Source of the DNA: Lachnospiraceae bacterium
Lineage (GTDB): Bacteria > Bacillota > Clostridia > Lachnospirales > Lachnospiraceae
DNA: 64,000 nt
Direction of reading: 5' to 3'
Assembly: GCA_910574965.1 (NCBI GenBank)
Contig: CAJTDB010000006.1
Coordinates: 1-64,000 of the forward strand
Under the pieces are notes generated by a model. It did not search any database. It worked only from the letters and a program-made list of their open reading frames with translations, and had not been told where the DNA came from. The position numbers and the translations under genes were made by a program. Positions 25,894-33,983 of the stretch are shown piece by piece. Within the stretch, counting starts at the first letter, position 1; each line of letters starts with the position of its first letter.

Positions 25894-26010
25894 TGCAGAG
25901 GGGGTGTTTACTTTTGAACCCTTCCCAAAGAACATTTGAACCCCATGGTCAGAGAAAATGAACACCCCATAGCCGTTTTGAACCCAGTGGTCAAAAAAGT
26001 GCTCGTGTGA
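25894..26010 (-). mobile_element. Insertion-sequence end relic with repeated motifs
   Basis: This non-coding stretch carries GTGTTTACTTTTGAACCC, then CATTTGAACCCCATGGTCAG, AGAAAATGAACACCCC and GTTTTGAACCCAGTGGTCA. It is thus a set of short repeats (TTTGAACCC three times, GGTCA twice) as seen at the multi-repeat ends of IS21-like elements. The segment GGTCAGAGAAAATGAACACC is the exact inverse of copy A at 23289. No transposase genes remain. From 26010 to 26366 I see no gene apart from a possible leader. Confidence 0.5.
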
Positions 26011-26366
26011 AGTGGTTGAGGTGGTCTATATTGGCTCCTCCTCTTGTACGAGTTGATATCCTTTGATATTATAATGATTAAAATATCAGATGTTTCTTAC
26101 TGGAATCACAGTGAGCATAGGGGTTTGACTAATGGAATACGACGAAACGCAAAGATTACAAAGACAGAGTTGATATTGGTGTTGAGATCTTTTATGTTTT
26201 ATATGTAAGAGTTTGGCATACCGCAGTAGGTTGACATTGTTTCCTAAAACGAGCTATGGAGAATCCATTATTTACAGGATGTTTACTGACTTTATATAAT
26301 GTTTGTCTTGCAGAAAGCATTATGTTCCAGGAACAACTGATAAATTATAAACTAAAGGTGATAGAC

Positions 26367-26667
26367 ATGAACTGGAAATTTTTGTTAAATCAATGGGTTA
26401 GAATACTACATTGCAATATTTATGTTGTAAACGGAGATTATGAAATTGAAAAAGTTTATGGGGATTTGATTGCAGAGAGCAGCCCTTTGTATATGGATCC
26501 TGAATTTTTTATGATGCTTGTGGATAGAAAAGTGAAAGAATACCCTGATATTTATTGCGAGTATAATTCAGTTTTGTATGCATCCATGCCTTTTGAATCG
26601 AAAAAACTGGTGATTGGTCCCGTCAGCATTATAAAACCAACAAGAGAGCTAGAAAAATTTATGACAG
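26367..26667 (+). pseudogene. AraC-type regulator, N-terminal sensory part only
   Basis: Beginning at ATG 26367, the frame (MNWKFLLNQWVRILHCNIYV, 'SSPLYMDPEFFMMLVDRKVK', FESKKLVIGPVSIIKPTREL) resembles the N-terminal sensing region of Lachnospiraceae AraC regulators that precede sugar-utilisation genes. The helix-turn-helix portion is absent. At about 26665 the DNA switches to the end of a sugar symporter gene in another frame. The 205-codon open frame that spans both is an artefact of this join. Confidence 0.6.
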
Positions 26668-26916
26668 ACACACTTTGGGCAGAAGATTGGGAATGGTATC
26701 AGTCTGCTGTTAGTAGGAGCTGTTTTATCAATTGGAGGATATGTGGGGACTGCTGCGTCGCAGCCGGCAAGCGCATTTACTGCAATCCGTTCATGCTACA
26801 TCTACATTCCGATTATCCTTACCGTTATTCAGATTATTGTACTTACCTTCTACCATCTGGACAGGGAATATGATTCTATTCTGGCTGATCTTAAGAACCG
26901 CCGTATCTCAAAATAA
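26668..26916 (+). pseudogene. GPH-family sugar:cation symporter, C-terminal remnant
   Basis: In the frame ending at 26916 the DNA reads FGQKIGNGISLLLVGAVLSI, GGYVGTAASQPASAFTAIRS, then helices and VLTFYHLDREYDSILADLKN. This is the characteristic end of glycoside-pentoside-hexuronide (MelB/GusB-like) symporters. Only ~80 of ~450 residues remain. With the regulator fragment upstream and GH42 downstream it shows that a regulator-transporter-hydrolase locus lost roughly the second half of the regulator and most of the transporter in one deletion. Confidence 0.75.
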
Positions 26917-26934
26917 AAAAGGAGGAAATAAATT

Positions 26935-27165
26935 ATGAAATGCAAAATAGCATTAAATAGTGTAAATGACGTGAAGGCATTTGTGAATATAACTTTCAGG
27001 GCTGAAAAGGATGTAGATATCCATTGCGGAAAATATCATATTGATGGGAAATCTATTATGGGTATTTTTAGTCTGGAGTTGGACAAACCGATTGAAGTGG
27101 AACTGGATGACCACGATGCAGAAAAATTACTTGGAGAGCTTCAGAGGTTTATTGTAGAAGAATAA
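26935..27165 (+). CDS. HPr-like protein lacking the active-site histidine
   Basis: 76 residues with an HPr fold signature: 'DGKSIMGIFSLELDKPIEVE' holds the conserved Ser of the HPr kinase site (Ser46 equivalent) inside GKSIMG. The region where HPr has its phospho-accepting His15 (LHARP) instead reads SVNDVKAFVNI. It therefore cannot act as a PTS phosphocarrier in the usual way. It resembles Crh, the Bacillus regulator that keeps only the Ser site, or other HPr-like regulators. AGGAGG-type spacing precedes its ATG, and it sits 24 bases before the beta-galactosidase gene. A regulatory role in sugar use is inferred. Confidence 0.75.
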   Translation: MKCKIALNSVNDVKAFVNITFRAEKDVDIHCGKYHIDGKSIMGIFSLELDKPIEVELDDHDAEKLLGELQRFIVEE

Positions 27166-27189
27166 ATATAGCAAGTTTAGGAGGAAATG

Positions 27190-29202
27190 ATGAAGGAAAT
27201 CTTATTTGGGGCAGCATACTATGATGAGTATATGCCTTGTGAACGGTTAAGAGAAGATATACAGATGATGAAGAAAGCTGGCATCAATACGGTCAGGATT
27301 GCAGAATCTACCTGGAGTACCTGTGAGCCGCAGGAAGGGGTCTTTGATTTTTCCCATGTGGAAAAAGTAATGGATGCAATGGAAGAAGCTGGCATCCATG
27401 TAATTATCGGAACGCCTACCTATGCAATTCCTACATGGATGGTGAAATCCCATCCGGATGTACTGGCAGAAACAGTAAATGGCCGTGGAATTTACGGAGC
27501 CCGTCAGATTATGGATATTACGCATCCGGTTTTCCGGTTTTATGCAGAAAGAGTAATCCGGGAATTGATGAAGTGTACCGCCCACAGAAGCTGTGTGATT
27601 GGCTATCAGGTGGATAACGAAACAAAGCATTATGGGACAGCAGGAAGGAATGTGCAGGAGAAGTTTGTGAAATATCTCCGGGAAAAATTTCAGGATAACC
27701 TGGACTCCATGAATGCAGAGTTTGGACTTGATTACTGGAGCAACCGTATCAATGCATGGGAAGACTTCCCGGATGTCAGGGGAACCATTAACGGAAGCCT
27801 TGGGGCAGAATTCGAAAAGTTTCAGAGAACATTGGTAGATGATTTTTTGGGCTGGCAGTCAGGTATTGTGAAAGAATACAAGAGGGATGATCAGTTTGTG
27901 ACACATAATTTTGACTTTGAATGGAGGGGATACTCTTTTGGGGTACAGCCAAATGTGAACCACTATCATGCCTCCAGAAGCCTGACGATTGTAGGCGTAG
28001 ATATTTACCATCCAACGCAGGATGATCTGACAGGAATGGAGATTGCTTTTGGGGGCGATATGATGAGATCCTTGAAGCAGGATAATTATCTGGTTCTGGA
28101 AACAGAGGCACAGGGATTTCCGGGATGGCTGCCATATAAGGGCCAGCTTCGGCTGCAAGCCTACAGCCATATCGCTTCCGGAGCAAACAGTGTGATGTAC
28201 TGGCATTGGCATTCCCTGCATAATGCCCGTGAGACATACTGGAAGGGGCTGTTAAGCCATGATTTCCAGGAGAATGATACTTATTTGGAAGCATGTGTGA
28301 TTGGAAAAGAACTGCAGGAAATAGGGAGTCATCTGGTCAATCTGAAAAAGAAAAATGAAGCAGCGGTTCTGGTAAGTAATGAAACATTGACTGCATTGAA
28401 ATGGTTCGGCATTGATGCAACAGAATCTGATAAAGGGAAAGTAGCTTATAATGATGTGGTCAGGTGGATTTATGATACACTTTATGGGATGAATGTTGAG
28501 TGTGACTTTATATGGCCAGAATCCGAAGATTTCGGGCAGTATAAAATGATTGTTGTTCCAGCGCTTTATGCTGCACCAGACAGGTTGTTAGAAAAGCTGA
28601 ACCGTTATGTGAAAAATGGAGGATGTCTGGTAGCAACATTTAAAACGGGATTTGCAAATGAGAATGTAAAAGTAAGCCATGAGGTGCAGCCGCGTATTTT
28701 GAGAAACTGTATGGGTGTAAAATATCATCAGTTTGCATTCCCTAAAAAGGTAATGCTGAGGGGAGATATCGCAGAAGGGACAGATAACAGGGAAGCAAAA
28801 GTTTTTATGGAGCTTTTAAAGTTAGATGGTGCAGAGGGTTTGGTTTATTACGATCATTATAATTGGAATGGATATGCGGCGGTGACCAGAAATCATTTTG
28901 CAGAGGGATATGCATATTATATCGGGTGTATGATGGATCAGGAGCTTCTGAAACGGATTCTTATTAAAGCATTGGAAGATGCAGATATAAAAAATATTGT
29001 GAAAGAAAAGTTCCCTGTTATTGTGCGTAAAGGAATAAATGATTTTGGAAAGAGCGTATGTTTCTATCTGAATTATTCTGAAAAGGAGCAGATGGCATTA
29101 TATGAAGGTTCTGATGGACGGGATGTTCTAACGGGTGAGTCTGTAAAACACCAAGATAACATTTCTATCCCAGCATGGGGTGTAAGGATGATTGAAGGGT
29201 AA
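27190..29202 (+). CDS. GH42 beta-galactosidase
   Basis: About 670 residues. The TIM barrel carries 'KEILFGAAYYDEYMPCERLR', INTVRIAESTWSTCEPQEG, the acid/base Glu in GYQVDNETKH and the nucleophile Glu in LVLETEAQGFPGW. A trimerisation (glutamine-amidotransferase-like) domain follows from ~390 and a small C-terminal beta domain ends the protein. I prefer ATG 27190 to 27187 because AGGAGG is only two bases from the latter. GH42 enzymes release galactose from short beta-galactosides in the cytoplasm. The matching transporter gene upstream is destroyed, so the enzyme may now depend on another uptake route. Confidence 0.93.
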   Translation: MKEILFGAAYYDEYMPCERLREDIQMMKKAGINTVRIAESTWSTCEPQEGVFDFSHVEKVMDAMEEAGIHVIIGTPTYAIPTWMVKSHPDVLAETVNGRGIYGARQIMDITHPVFRFYAERVIRELMKCTAHRSCVIGYQVDNETKHYGTAGRNVQEKFVKYLREKFQDNLDSMNAEFGLDYWSNRINAWEDFPDVRGTINGSLGAEFEKFQRTLVDDFLGWQSGIVKEYKRDDQFVTHNFDFEWRGYSFGVQPNVNHYHASRSLTIVGVDIYHPTQDDLTGMEIAFGGDMMRSLKQDNYLVLETEAQGFPGWLPYKGQLRLQAYSHIASGANSVMYWHWHSLHNARETYWKGLLSHDFQENDTYLEACVIGKELQEIGSHLVNLKKKNEAAVLVSNETLTALKWFGIDATESDKGKVAYNDVVRWIYDTLYGMNVECDFIWPESEDFGQYKMIVVPALYAAPDRLLEKLNRYVKNGGCLVATFKTGFANENVKVSHEVQPRILRNCMGVKYHQFAFPKKVMLRGDIAEGTDNREAKVFMELLKLDGAEGLVYYDHYNWNGYAAVTRNHFAEGYAYYIGCMMDQELLKRILIKALEDADIKNIVKEKFPVIVRKGINDFGKSVCFYLNYSEKEQMALYEGSDGRDVLTGESVKHQDNISIPAWGVRMIEG

Positions 29203-29227
29203 GATTGAATCATAGAAGTATACATTT

Positions 29228-29337
29228 CCCGCGGCTTGCCGCATGCTTGCTAAAGTCGAACGGGGTGAGGATGGACTGATACCCCGCTCACAGAGTGGCG
29301 TATCGCACAGGTTAGGCCATGCGAGTTTGCTGCGGGG
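29228..29337. repeat. Nested inverted-repeat element (MITE-like or structured RNA)
   Basis: The outer arms CCCGCGGCTTGCCGCATGC and GCCATGCGAGTTTGCTGCGGG are imperfect inverted repeats about 110 bases apart end to end. Inside, CGGGGT and ACCCCG form a second stem around GAGGATGGACTGAT. No coding frame is present. It stands alone between GH42 and the PEBP-like gene. The rest of 29203-29521 shows only a possible promoter near 29360-29395. Confidence 0.5.
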
Positions 29338-29521
29338 AGTTTCATTGAGAAAGAACAGGAATTGACTTTTTCTGCCCGACAGTGTATGCTATAACAAGTT
29401 TATAGATTATAAAAACATACAAGTCGGTTATCATATGGGAACTATGAATTTTAGGATTGTCCAGAAGCTAAAAAGCATTCGCATGGCCCGCACTCTCTAT
29501 TCAAACCATTAGGAGAAACTT

Positions 29522-29989
29522 ATGAATGATACTATTTTGGAATTTACTTGCATTGGCATAGAAAACAACGGGAAATTTCCTCTGGAAAATACCGGACGCG
29601 GGCAGGACATATCGCCGGGATTTCTGATAAAAAATCTATCATCCAGGGCAAAGACCCTCGCCATTACTTTAGAAGATCTGTCCCACCCTGTCAAGAATTT
29701 TACCCACTGGCTCATTTGGAATATCCCTGCCGCCAGTCAAGTACAAAGCGGGATTCTCTCTGGAAGCCATGTGTCCGCATTAGATAGCGCCTGCCAGGGT
29801 ATAGGGTATGGCTTTCACCGATATGCGGGTCCAAAACCGCCAAAGGGAAAAACACATACTTATCGCTTCACTGTCTATGCGCTGGACTGTGAATTGCAAT
29901 TAAGTGTCCATTCTCTAAAAAAAGCCTTTTTGAAAAAAGCGGATGGCCACATCATTCAAAAAGGAAACATAACTGCGAAATTTGAATAA
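29522..29989 (+). CDS. YbhB/YbcL-family PEBP-like protein
   Basis: 155 residues matching the phosphatidylethanolamine-binding-protein-like YbhB/YbcL family. It contains 'GRGQDISPGFLIKNLSSRAK' (cf. the family's DISPPL), LAITLEDLSHPVKNFTHWLI with the conserved DxDAP-like and HW positions, and GYGFHRYAGPKPPKGKTHTY in the ligand-site loop. No signal peptide. AGGAGAAAC precedes the ATG. The biochemical role of bacterial members is poorly defined. It is not obviously part of an operon. Confidence 0.88.
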   Translation: MNDTILEFTCIGIENNGKFPLENTGRGQDISPGFLIKNLSSRAKTLAITLEDLSHPVKNFTHWLIWNIPAASQVQSGILSGSHVSALDSACQGIGYGFHRYAGPKPPKGKTHTYRFTVYALDCELQLSVHSLKKAFLKKADGHIIQKGNITAKFE

Positions 29990-30081
29990 CGAGCCATCGG
30001 CGGCAACAAGTATTTGCAGGGCCAGACCGGGTGCAGAATCTATGCGCCGGGGATTGACTGCGCCACTCTTATACCACGAAT

Positions 30082-30116
30082 AGCAGGTTCTTCGGAGCCT
30101 GCTTTTCTGTTTTCAA
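30082..30116 (+). terminator. UUCG-capped rho-independent terminator
   Basis: AGCAGGTTC and GAGCCTGCT flank a TTCG tetraloop, followed by TTTTCTGTTTT. It lies ~95 bases after the PEBP-like gene. The sequence between (29990-30081) reads KYLQGQTGCRIYAPGIDCAT in one frame, a possible gene-end remnant I cannot assign. Confidence 0.8.
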
Positions 30117-30279
30117 GTATAAAATCGGAGCCGCTGCTCCTGCAGATTATTCATCTGCTTTTGCAACAGACAGCCCCTGCTTTTAAGAAAGTTCAAAAAA
30201 TTGTTGGCTTATGGTATAATTCCTCTTGCTTTAAAGTGCGCTTCATAGTTTATTCTATAAAGTGAATGGGGGATTTGAA

Positions 30280-30702
30280 ATGTATTCAGCAAAAGAGGCT
30301 GCAAAGATCACTGGCCTTTCTGCCGCAACGTTAAGATATTACGAGAAAGAAAGTTTATTGCCGCCAGTAAAAAGAAATGACCAAAAGTATAGGCAATACA
30401 CAGATGAAGATATTGAATGGATTCGGATGATCCAATGTATGCGTATGGCTAATATTCCAATCCAATCTATCAAGGAGTATGTTTCTTTATTGATACAAGG
30501 CGGAAAGACGCTTGAACAGCGTTATAAGATGGTTCAAGAACATATAGGAAATATCATGGGGCAAATAGCCAATTTACAAAAGGCATTGGCTTTGACACAA
30601 AGTAAATTAGCATTTTACGAAAAGATTTTGAAAGAGCCGCTGTACCAAGACATAACGTATGCTGAGGAATGGAAAAGGTTTGATCATGGAGGCTATGTAT
30701 AA
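30280..30702 (+). CDS. MerR-family transcriptional regulator
   Basis: 140 residues from ATG 30280 (GGGGGA seven bases upstream; 30262 is a less likely start). The N-terminal winged helix is intact: MYSAKEAAKITGLSAATLRY then YEKESLLPPVKRNDQKYRQY. The long dimerisation helix follows (about 80-125). The short C-terminus lacks metal-binding cysteines, so it belongs to the stress/drug or aldehyde-responsive MerR group. A TATAAT-like -10 at about 30210 may be its promoter. The tautomerase gene downstream is a likely co-transcribed partner. Confidence 0.9.
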   Translation: MYSAKEAAKITGLSAATLRYYEKESLLPPVKRNDQKYRQYTDEDIEWIRMIQCMRMANIPIQSIKEYVSLLIQGGKTLEQRYKMVQEHIGNIMGQIANLQKALALTQSKLAFYEKILKEPLYQDITYAEEWKRFDHGGYV

Positions 30703-30758
30703 CACAAATTCTATTCCTGGCATAAATGCAACAAAATGAAATGAAAAGGAGAGAAAAT

Positions 30759-30968
30759 ATGCCCTATATCACGGTTGAGAGCGGGAATTTGTCAGACACC
30801 CAAAAAGAGGAATTGATAAAGCGGTTGACGGAAGTATCTTCCGAAATTATGAAAGTACCGCAGGAGTTTTTTGTTACCACGATTAAAGAAGTGCCTGATA
30901 AGAATTTTGGTATCGGCGGGAAAACGATTGATAAAGTTAAGGATGAATATATTCGGGCACATCAATAA
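30759..30968 (+). CDS. 4-oxalocrotonate tautomerase-family protein
   Basis: 69 residues starting MPYITVESGNLSDTQKEELI, with the catalytic Pro exposed as residue 1 after Met removal. The length and the 'KEVPDKNFGIGGKTI' segment fit the small tautomerase superfamily. ATG 30759 is chosen because AGGAGAGAAA is just upstream and Pro must be residue 2. These proteins assemble as hexamers and catalyse keto-enol tautomerisation or related reactions; the true substrate is unknown. Confidence 0.9.
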   Translation: MPYITVESGNLSDTQKEELIKRLTEVSSEIMKVPQEFFVTTIKEVPDKNFGIGGKTIDKVKDEYIRAHQ

Positions 30969-31017
30969 ATTTTGCACATCGGCGATACATCCAGTTAATA
31001 TCATAGAGAAAAATAGG

Positions 31018-31088
31018 ATCACTTTTTACATTGTCCGTCATGGACAAACGTTGCTCAATCAGCTTGATCGGGTTATCTTACACGGATA
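31018..31088 (+). pseudogene. Histidine-phosphatase (phosphoglycerate-mutase-like) N-terminal remnant
   Basis: The sequence encodes ITFYIVRHGQTLLNQLDRV and a stop shortly after. RHGQT is the catalytic RHG motif of the histidine-phosphatase superfamily. Nothing of the remaining ~180 residues is recognisable, apart from a frame ending RIRIVFGEEVFKKI at about 31235 that may be the tail of another lost gene. Confidence 0.6.
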
Positions 31089-31265
31089 GGTGCAACATTC
31101 TTATCATTCCCATGCATTTTTGATAAGGACTATGATCTGCCTATTTGACTTTGAGAATATAGGAAAGATTTCAAAAATCAGCAATACCGACCGTATCAGG
31201 ATTGTATTCGGTGAGGAAGTATTCAAGAAGATATGAGTTTATTTCAACGAAAAGGAGAAAGCGAA

Positions 31266-31487
31266 GTGGACACGGTTTTGATTACAGGTACTACAAGCGG
31301 GATCGGAGCCGCTTTTGCTGAAAAATTTGCAAGAGAAGGAAATAATCTCGTTCTTGTGTCAAGAAATAAGGCAAAACTCCAGCGGCAGCAAACAGAACTG
31401 AAATCATGTTATCAAGTTTCGGTTGAATGTATTTCCTGCGATTTGGCAGAGGATGGGGCAGCAGAGTTTTTTGTCTTTTACTCATAA
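31266..31487 (+). pseudogene. Short-chain dehydrogenase N-terminal remnant
   Basis: A GTG start at 31266 with GGAGAAAG upstream opens 'VDTVLITGTTSGIGAAFAEK', containing the Rossmann TGxxxGIG motif, and continues to 'VECISCDLAEDGAAE'. It then ends abruptly at FFVFYS. About 73 of the usual ~250 residues remain; the catalytic YxxxK is missing. The next 20 bases already belong to the ABC exporter remnant, marking a deletion join near 31470-31500. Confidence 0.75.
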
Positions 31488-31499
31488 ACAAGTTTCGTC

Positions 31500-32237
31500 T
31501 TTTGGGTGCCCCAGATGCTGTCTGCGGTGATCACGATTGCGGGCGTATTTGTCTCCATGCTGGTCCTGAGTCCGCCCCTGACTCTGATCACTGTGGTGAT
31601 GGTCATCTGTATGGTGTTCGCCACCAGGACCATCTTCTCCAAGAGCGGATATTATTTCGTGAAACAGCAGACGGACGTGGGGAATCTGACGGAGGTACCG
31701 GAGCGGACAGGGATCTGGGCGCGGAAGCATTACCATAAGGCGGACGACACCACCACCTACCAGCTCATGGAGGGGGACGTGGTATTCGACCATGTGGACT
31801 TTGGCTATACGGAAGATAAAGAGATCCTGCACGACATTGAGATCTTTGCGAGACCGGGGCAGAATGTGGCCTTTGTAGGAGCTACTGGTGCAGGGAAAAC
31901 AACGATCACCAACCTGATCAACGGCTTTTATGATGTACAGGACGGCAAGATCCGCTATGACGGCATCAACATCAATAAGATCAAAAAGGACGACCTGCGG
32001 CATTCCCTGGGGCTGGTACTGCAGGATACCCATCTGTTCACAGGGACTGTCATGGACCGGTTGATGAAAGGCAGGACGGTATTTGTGATCGCCCACAGGC
32101 TTTCTACCATTAAGAATTCAGACGTAATCATGGTACTGGACTACGGGCGGATCGTGGAGAGGGGGAACCATGAGAGTCTGCTGGCGAAGAAGGGGATGTA
32201 TTATCAGCTTTATACCGGCAAGCTGGAGCAGGAGTGA
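31500..32237 (+). pseudogene. ABC exporter with in-frame internal deletions
   Basis: The frame (GTG 31506 or earlier) starts inside the transmembrane domain of a multidrug-type ABC exporter (VPQMLSAVITIAGVFVSMLV). It jumps from 'FVKQQTDVGNL' to LTEVPERTGIWARKH, losing ~180 residues. It has Walker A GATGAGKTT and Q-loop VLQDTHLF, then passes directly from TGTVMD to RLMKGRTVFVIAHRLST. The ABC signature and Walker B (~85 residues) are therefore missing although the frame stays open to the C-terminus. Without these the ATPase cannot work. The junction at ATGGAC looks like a join at short homology. Confidence 0.82.
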
Positions 32238-32518
32238 GATCAATTTGTTTTATTGCTGAAGTTTGAGGTAAGAAGCAGATGTAATGAAAAAGAGGGGATT
32301 TGTATGAAAATGCAAAACAGACTGTCTTCGGCTCCTGCTTAAACTTCTTTACTAAAAACAATTAATTCGAGGATACTGAAAAAGTCCTTTTATGCAGAAA
32401 ACTAACACGATATATTGTGGTTCGGATTATAAAAACAGCAAATATATTGTGTTGGACTTTTGCATTTGGCTATTTTTCAGTGTCCTTAAATATTTTTTTA
32501 ATGAAATTCAGAAAAAAG

Positions 32519-32547
32519 TTGACAGTAGAGACAGCAGATGCTATAAT
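32519..32547 (+). promoter_or_regulatory. Sigma-A promoter of the 32.6-33.8 kb gene pair
   Basis: TTGACA (32519-32524) and TATAAT (32542-32547) are 17 bases apart. Upstream, 32238-32518 holds no intact gene; a 12-codon frame (MKMQNRLSSAPA) is the only start with a fair ribosome-binding site. Confidence 0.8.
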
Positions 32548-32602
32548 GATAAAAAGTGAATTTCACAAAAAAAAGAAAAAAAGAAAAAAAGGAGGAGCAC
32601 AT

Positions 32603-33064
32603 ATGATTAGAAGTTCATCGGTTATGAAGAATATTCAAGATGTGTGTTCTGTATTGCGACAGAAGTATTTTGGAGAGGCGGCATCTCAGAAAGACTACAA
32701 AGATTCGTTCGTTGTTAATAAGGCGATAGATTCTTTTAAAGGATTGCCGGAAGATCTGATGACGGAATCAATTTCTCAAAAGGATCAAAGCGAGGCAAAG
32801 GGAAGCAAAAGCATCAACTATCGGTCAGACTGCTATGAGAAGCTTTTAACGATAGCCGCAGCACTTCAGATATCAGAATCCGAAGTGTGCAGACGAATTA
32901 TGTATTATACGCTTGAAGAACATAACGGAAGTGAGGCTGCGATAGAGGTTTCCGCCTTAAAAGAAAAAGTCATTTTTCTTAAGAAACAAATGGAAAAAAG
33001 CATGGCAGCATTGAATGAAGTAATGCTTGCAATTTCATTGTTAGAGAACAAGCAGGAGGATTGA
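32603..33064 (+). CDS. Hypothetical protein with a possible ribbon-helix-helix-like segment and coiled coil
   Basis: 153 residues from ATG 32603, preceded by an A-rich tract and AAAGGAGGAG. The middle (SINYRSDCYEKLLTIAAALQ, ISESEVCRRIMYYTLEE) looks like the strand-helix-helix of small DNA-binding ribbon-helix-helix proteins. The last ~45 residues ('EVSALKEKVIFLKKQMEKSM') are a coiled coil. I do not recognise the family. It has its own consensus promoter and is followed two bases later by another unknown gene, a pair reminiscent of accessory-element modules. Confidence 0.7.
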   Translation: MIRSSSVMKNIQDVCSVLRQKYFGEAASQKDYKDSFVVNKAIDSFKGLPEDLMTESISQKDQSEAKGSKSINYRSDCYEKLLTIAAALQISESEVCRRIMYYTLEEHNGSEAAIEVSALKEKVIFLKKQMEKSMAALNEVMLAISLLENKQED

Positions 33065-33066
33065 TT

Positions 33067-33801
33067 ATGAATGAAAGCATTAACATGATACATAGTATAC
33101 CGGTTATAAAGGAGAGGCCTAAGATGCAGGAACAGAGCGGAAAAATATTCAAAATGAACAAGATGAAGAATAAATCAAAAAGACCGGCTGTGAAAAATAA
33201 AGGAGCAGGCAGTCCAAATATGAATGAAATAATCGTAAAGTTTTCATCCTATTTGAAGGCGCATAACATACAGTTCAGGCAGAATATGACAGATGACGGC
33301 ATACCGCAGATTACCATGCTGTTTCAAAACTGTGACATGTGTCCGGAGGAAGTAACCGAAGGGTGTATTTTTTTCTATGATGACGTTATGGAGGCACGAG
33401 TATATTATTCTGAGTTTGGAGCGGAAATGTGCAGGACGTCGGAAAAACGGCCGGAGCTGTACAGATTTATGAACTTTCTGCAGGCAAGAATATGGCCGCG
33501 GGTGGCGGATGGAATGGATGGGAGACTTTATAGTTCGCAATATCTGTTCTGCCCGCGGTTTTATGTCACGGAAGATGAAATGTACGACATAACGGCTACA
33601 ATGTGTGTTCCGTACACTTATTATGAATTGGATGAGCTGGAGACGGAGGACTTTATAACAGCAGCTTTGCCGGATTTAATGAACAGGTTAAGTGTGCCGA
33701 TATTTTTTATTCTTTTGGACAAAATCACAGCAGATGAGGCAATCGAGATGGTGAAAAAGGATCTTCTTTCGTTCTCTCTTTTAATTAAACCCGGAGTTTA
33801 A
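33067..33801 (+). CDS. Hypothetical protein, possibly YbjN/chaperone-like
   Basis: 244 residues. A basic, Lys/Met-rich N-terminal ~55 residues is probably disordered. It precedes an alpha/beta domain containing DGIPQITMLFQNCDMCPEE, EARVYYSEFGAEM and 'ELYRFMNFLQARIWPRVADG'. The 'yyRFMNxLNxR' style resembles YbjN/type-III-chaperone-like folds, but I cannot confirm that. No catalytic motif or signal peptide. ATG 33067 is two bases after the upstream stop, so the two genes are an operon. A strong bidirectional terminator follows. Confidence 0.7.
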   Translation: MNESINMIHSIPVIKERPKMQEQSGKIFKMNKMKNKSKRPAVKNKGAGSPNMNEIIVKFSSYLKAHNIQFRQNMTDDGIPQITMLFQNCDMCPEEVTEGCIFFYDDVMEARVYYSEFGAEMCRTSEKRPELYRFMNFLQARIWPRVADGMDGRLYSSQYLFCPRFYVTEDEMYDITATMCVPYTYYELDELETEDFITAALPDLMNRLSVPIFFILLDKITADEAIEMVKKDLLSFSLLIKPGV

Positions 33802-33926
33802 TTATAGCGATTTTAATGAACACTGTCAGCTTTTCGCCTAAATTAATCTGGAAAATATTTGCCTGAATAAGATGCCTCTGCTTCATGTTTTATTAAGTTC
33901 TGGAAAAGCAGGGATGAGATAAAAAG

Positions 33927-33970
33927 AGGGCATCACTCAATCATCTGTTAAAATGATTGAGTGATGCCCT
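33927..33970. terminator. Perfect 18-bp bidirectional terminator hairpin
   Basis: AGGGCATCACTCAATCAT and ATGATTGAGTGATGCCCT pair without mismatch around an 8-base loop. An A-run on the left gives a T tract for the minus-strand gene side. It separates two convergent genes. Confidence 0.85.
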
Positions 33971-33983
33971 TAGTATTGCCTGT

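Noticed and set aside
26256-26873. Single 205-codon gene
   Set aside because: The first part matches an AraC sensory domain, while the end is out of frame with clear GPH symporter sequence. The long frame is a deletion artefact.
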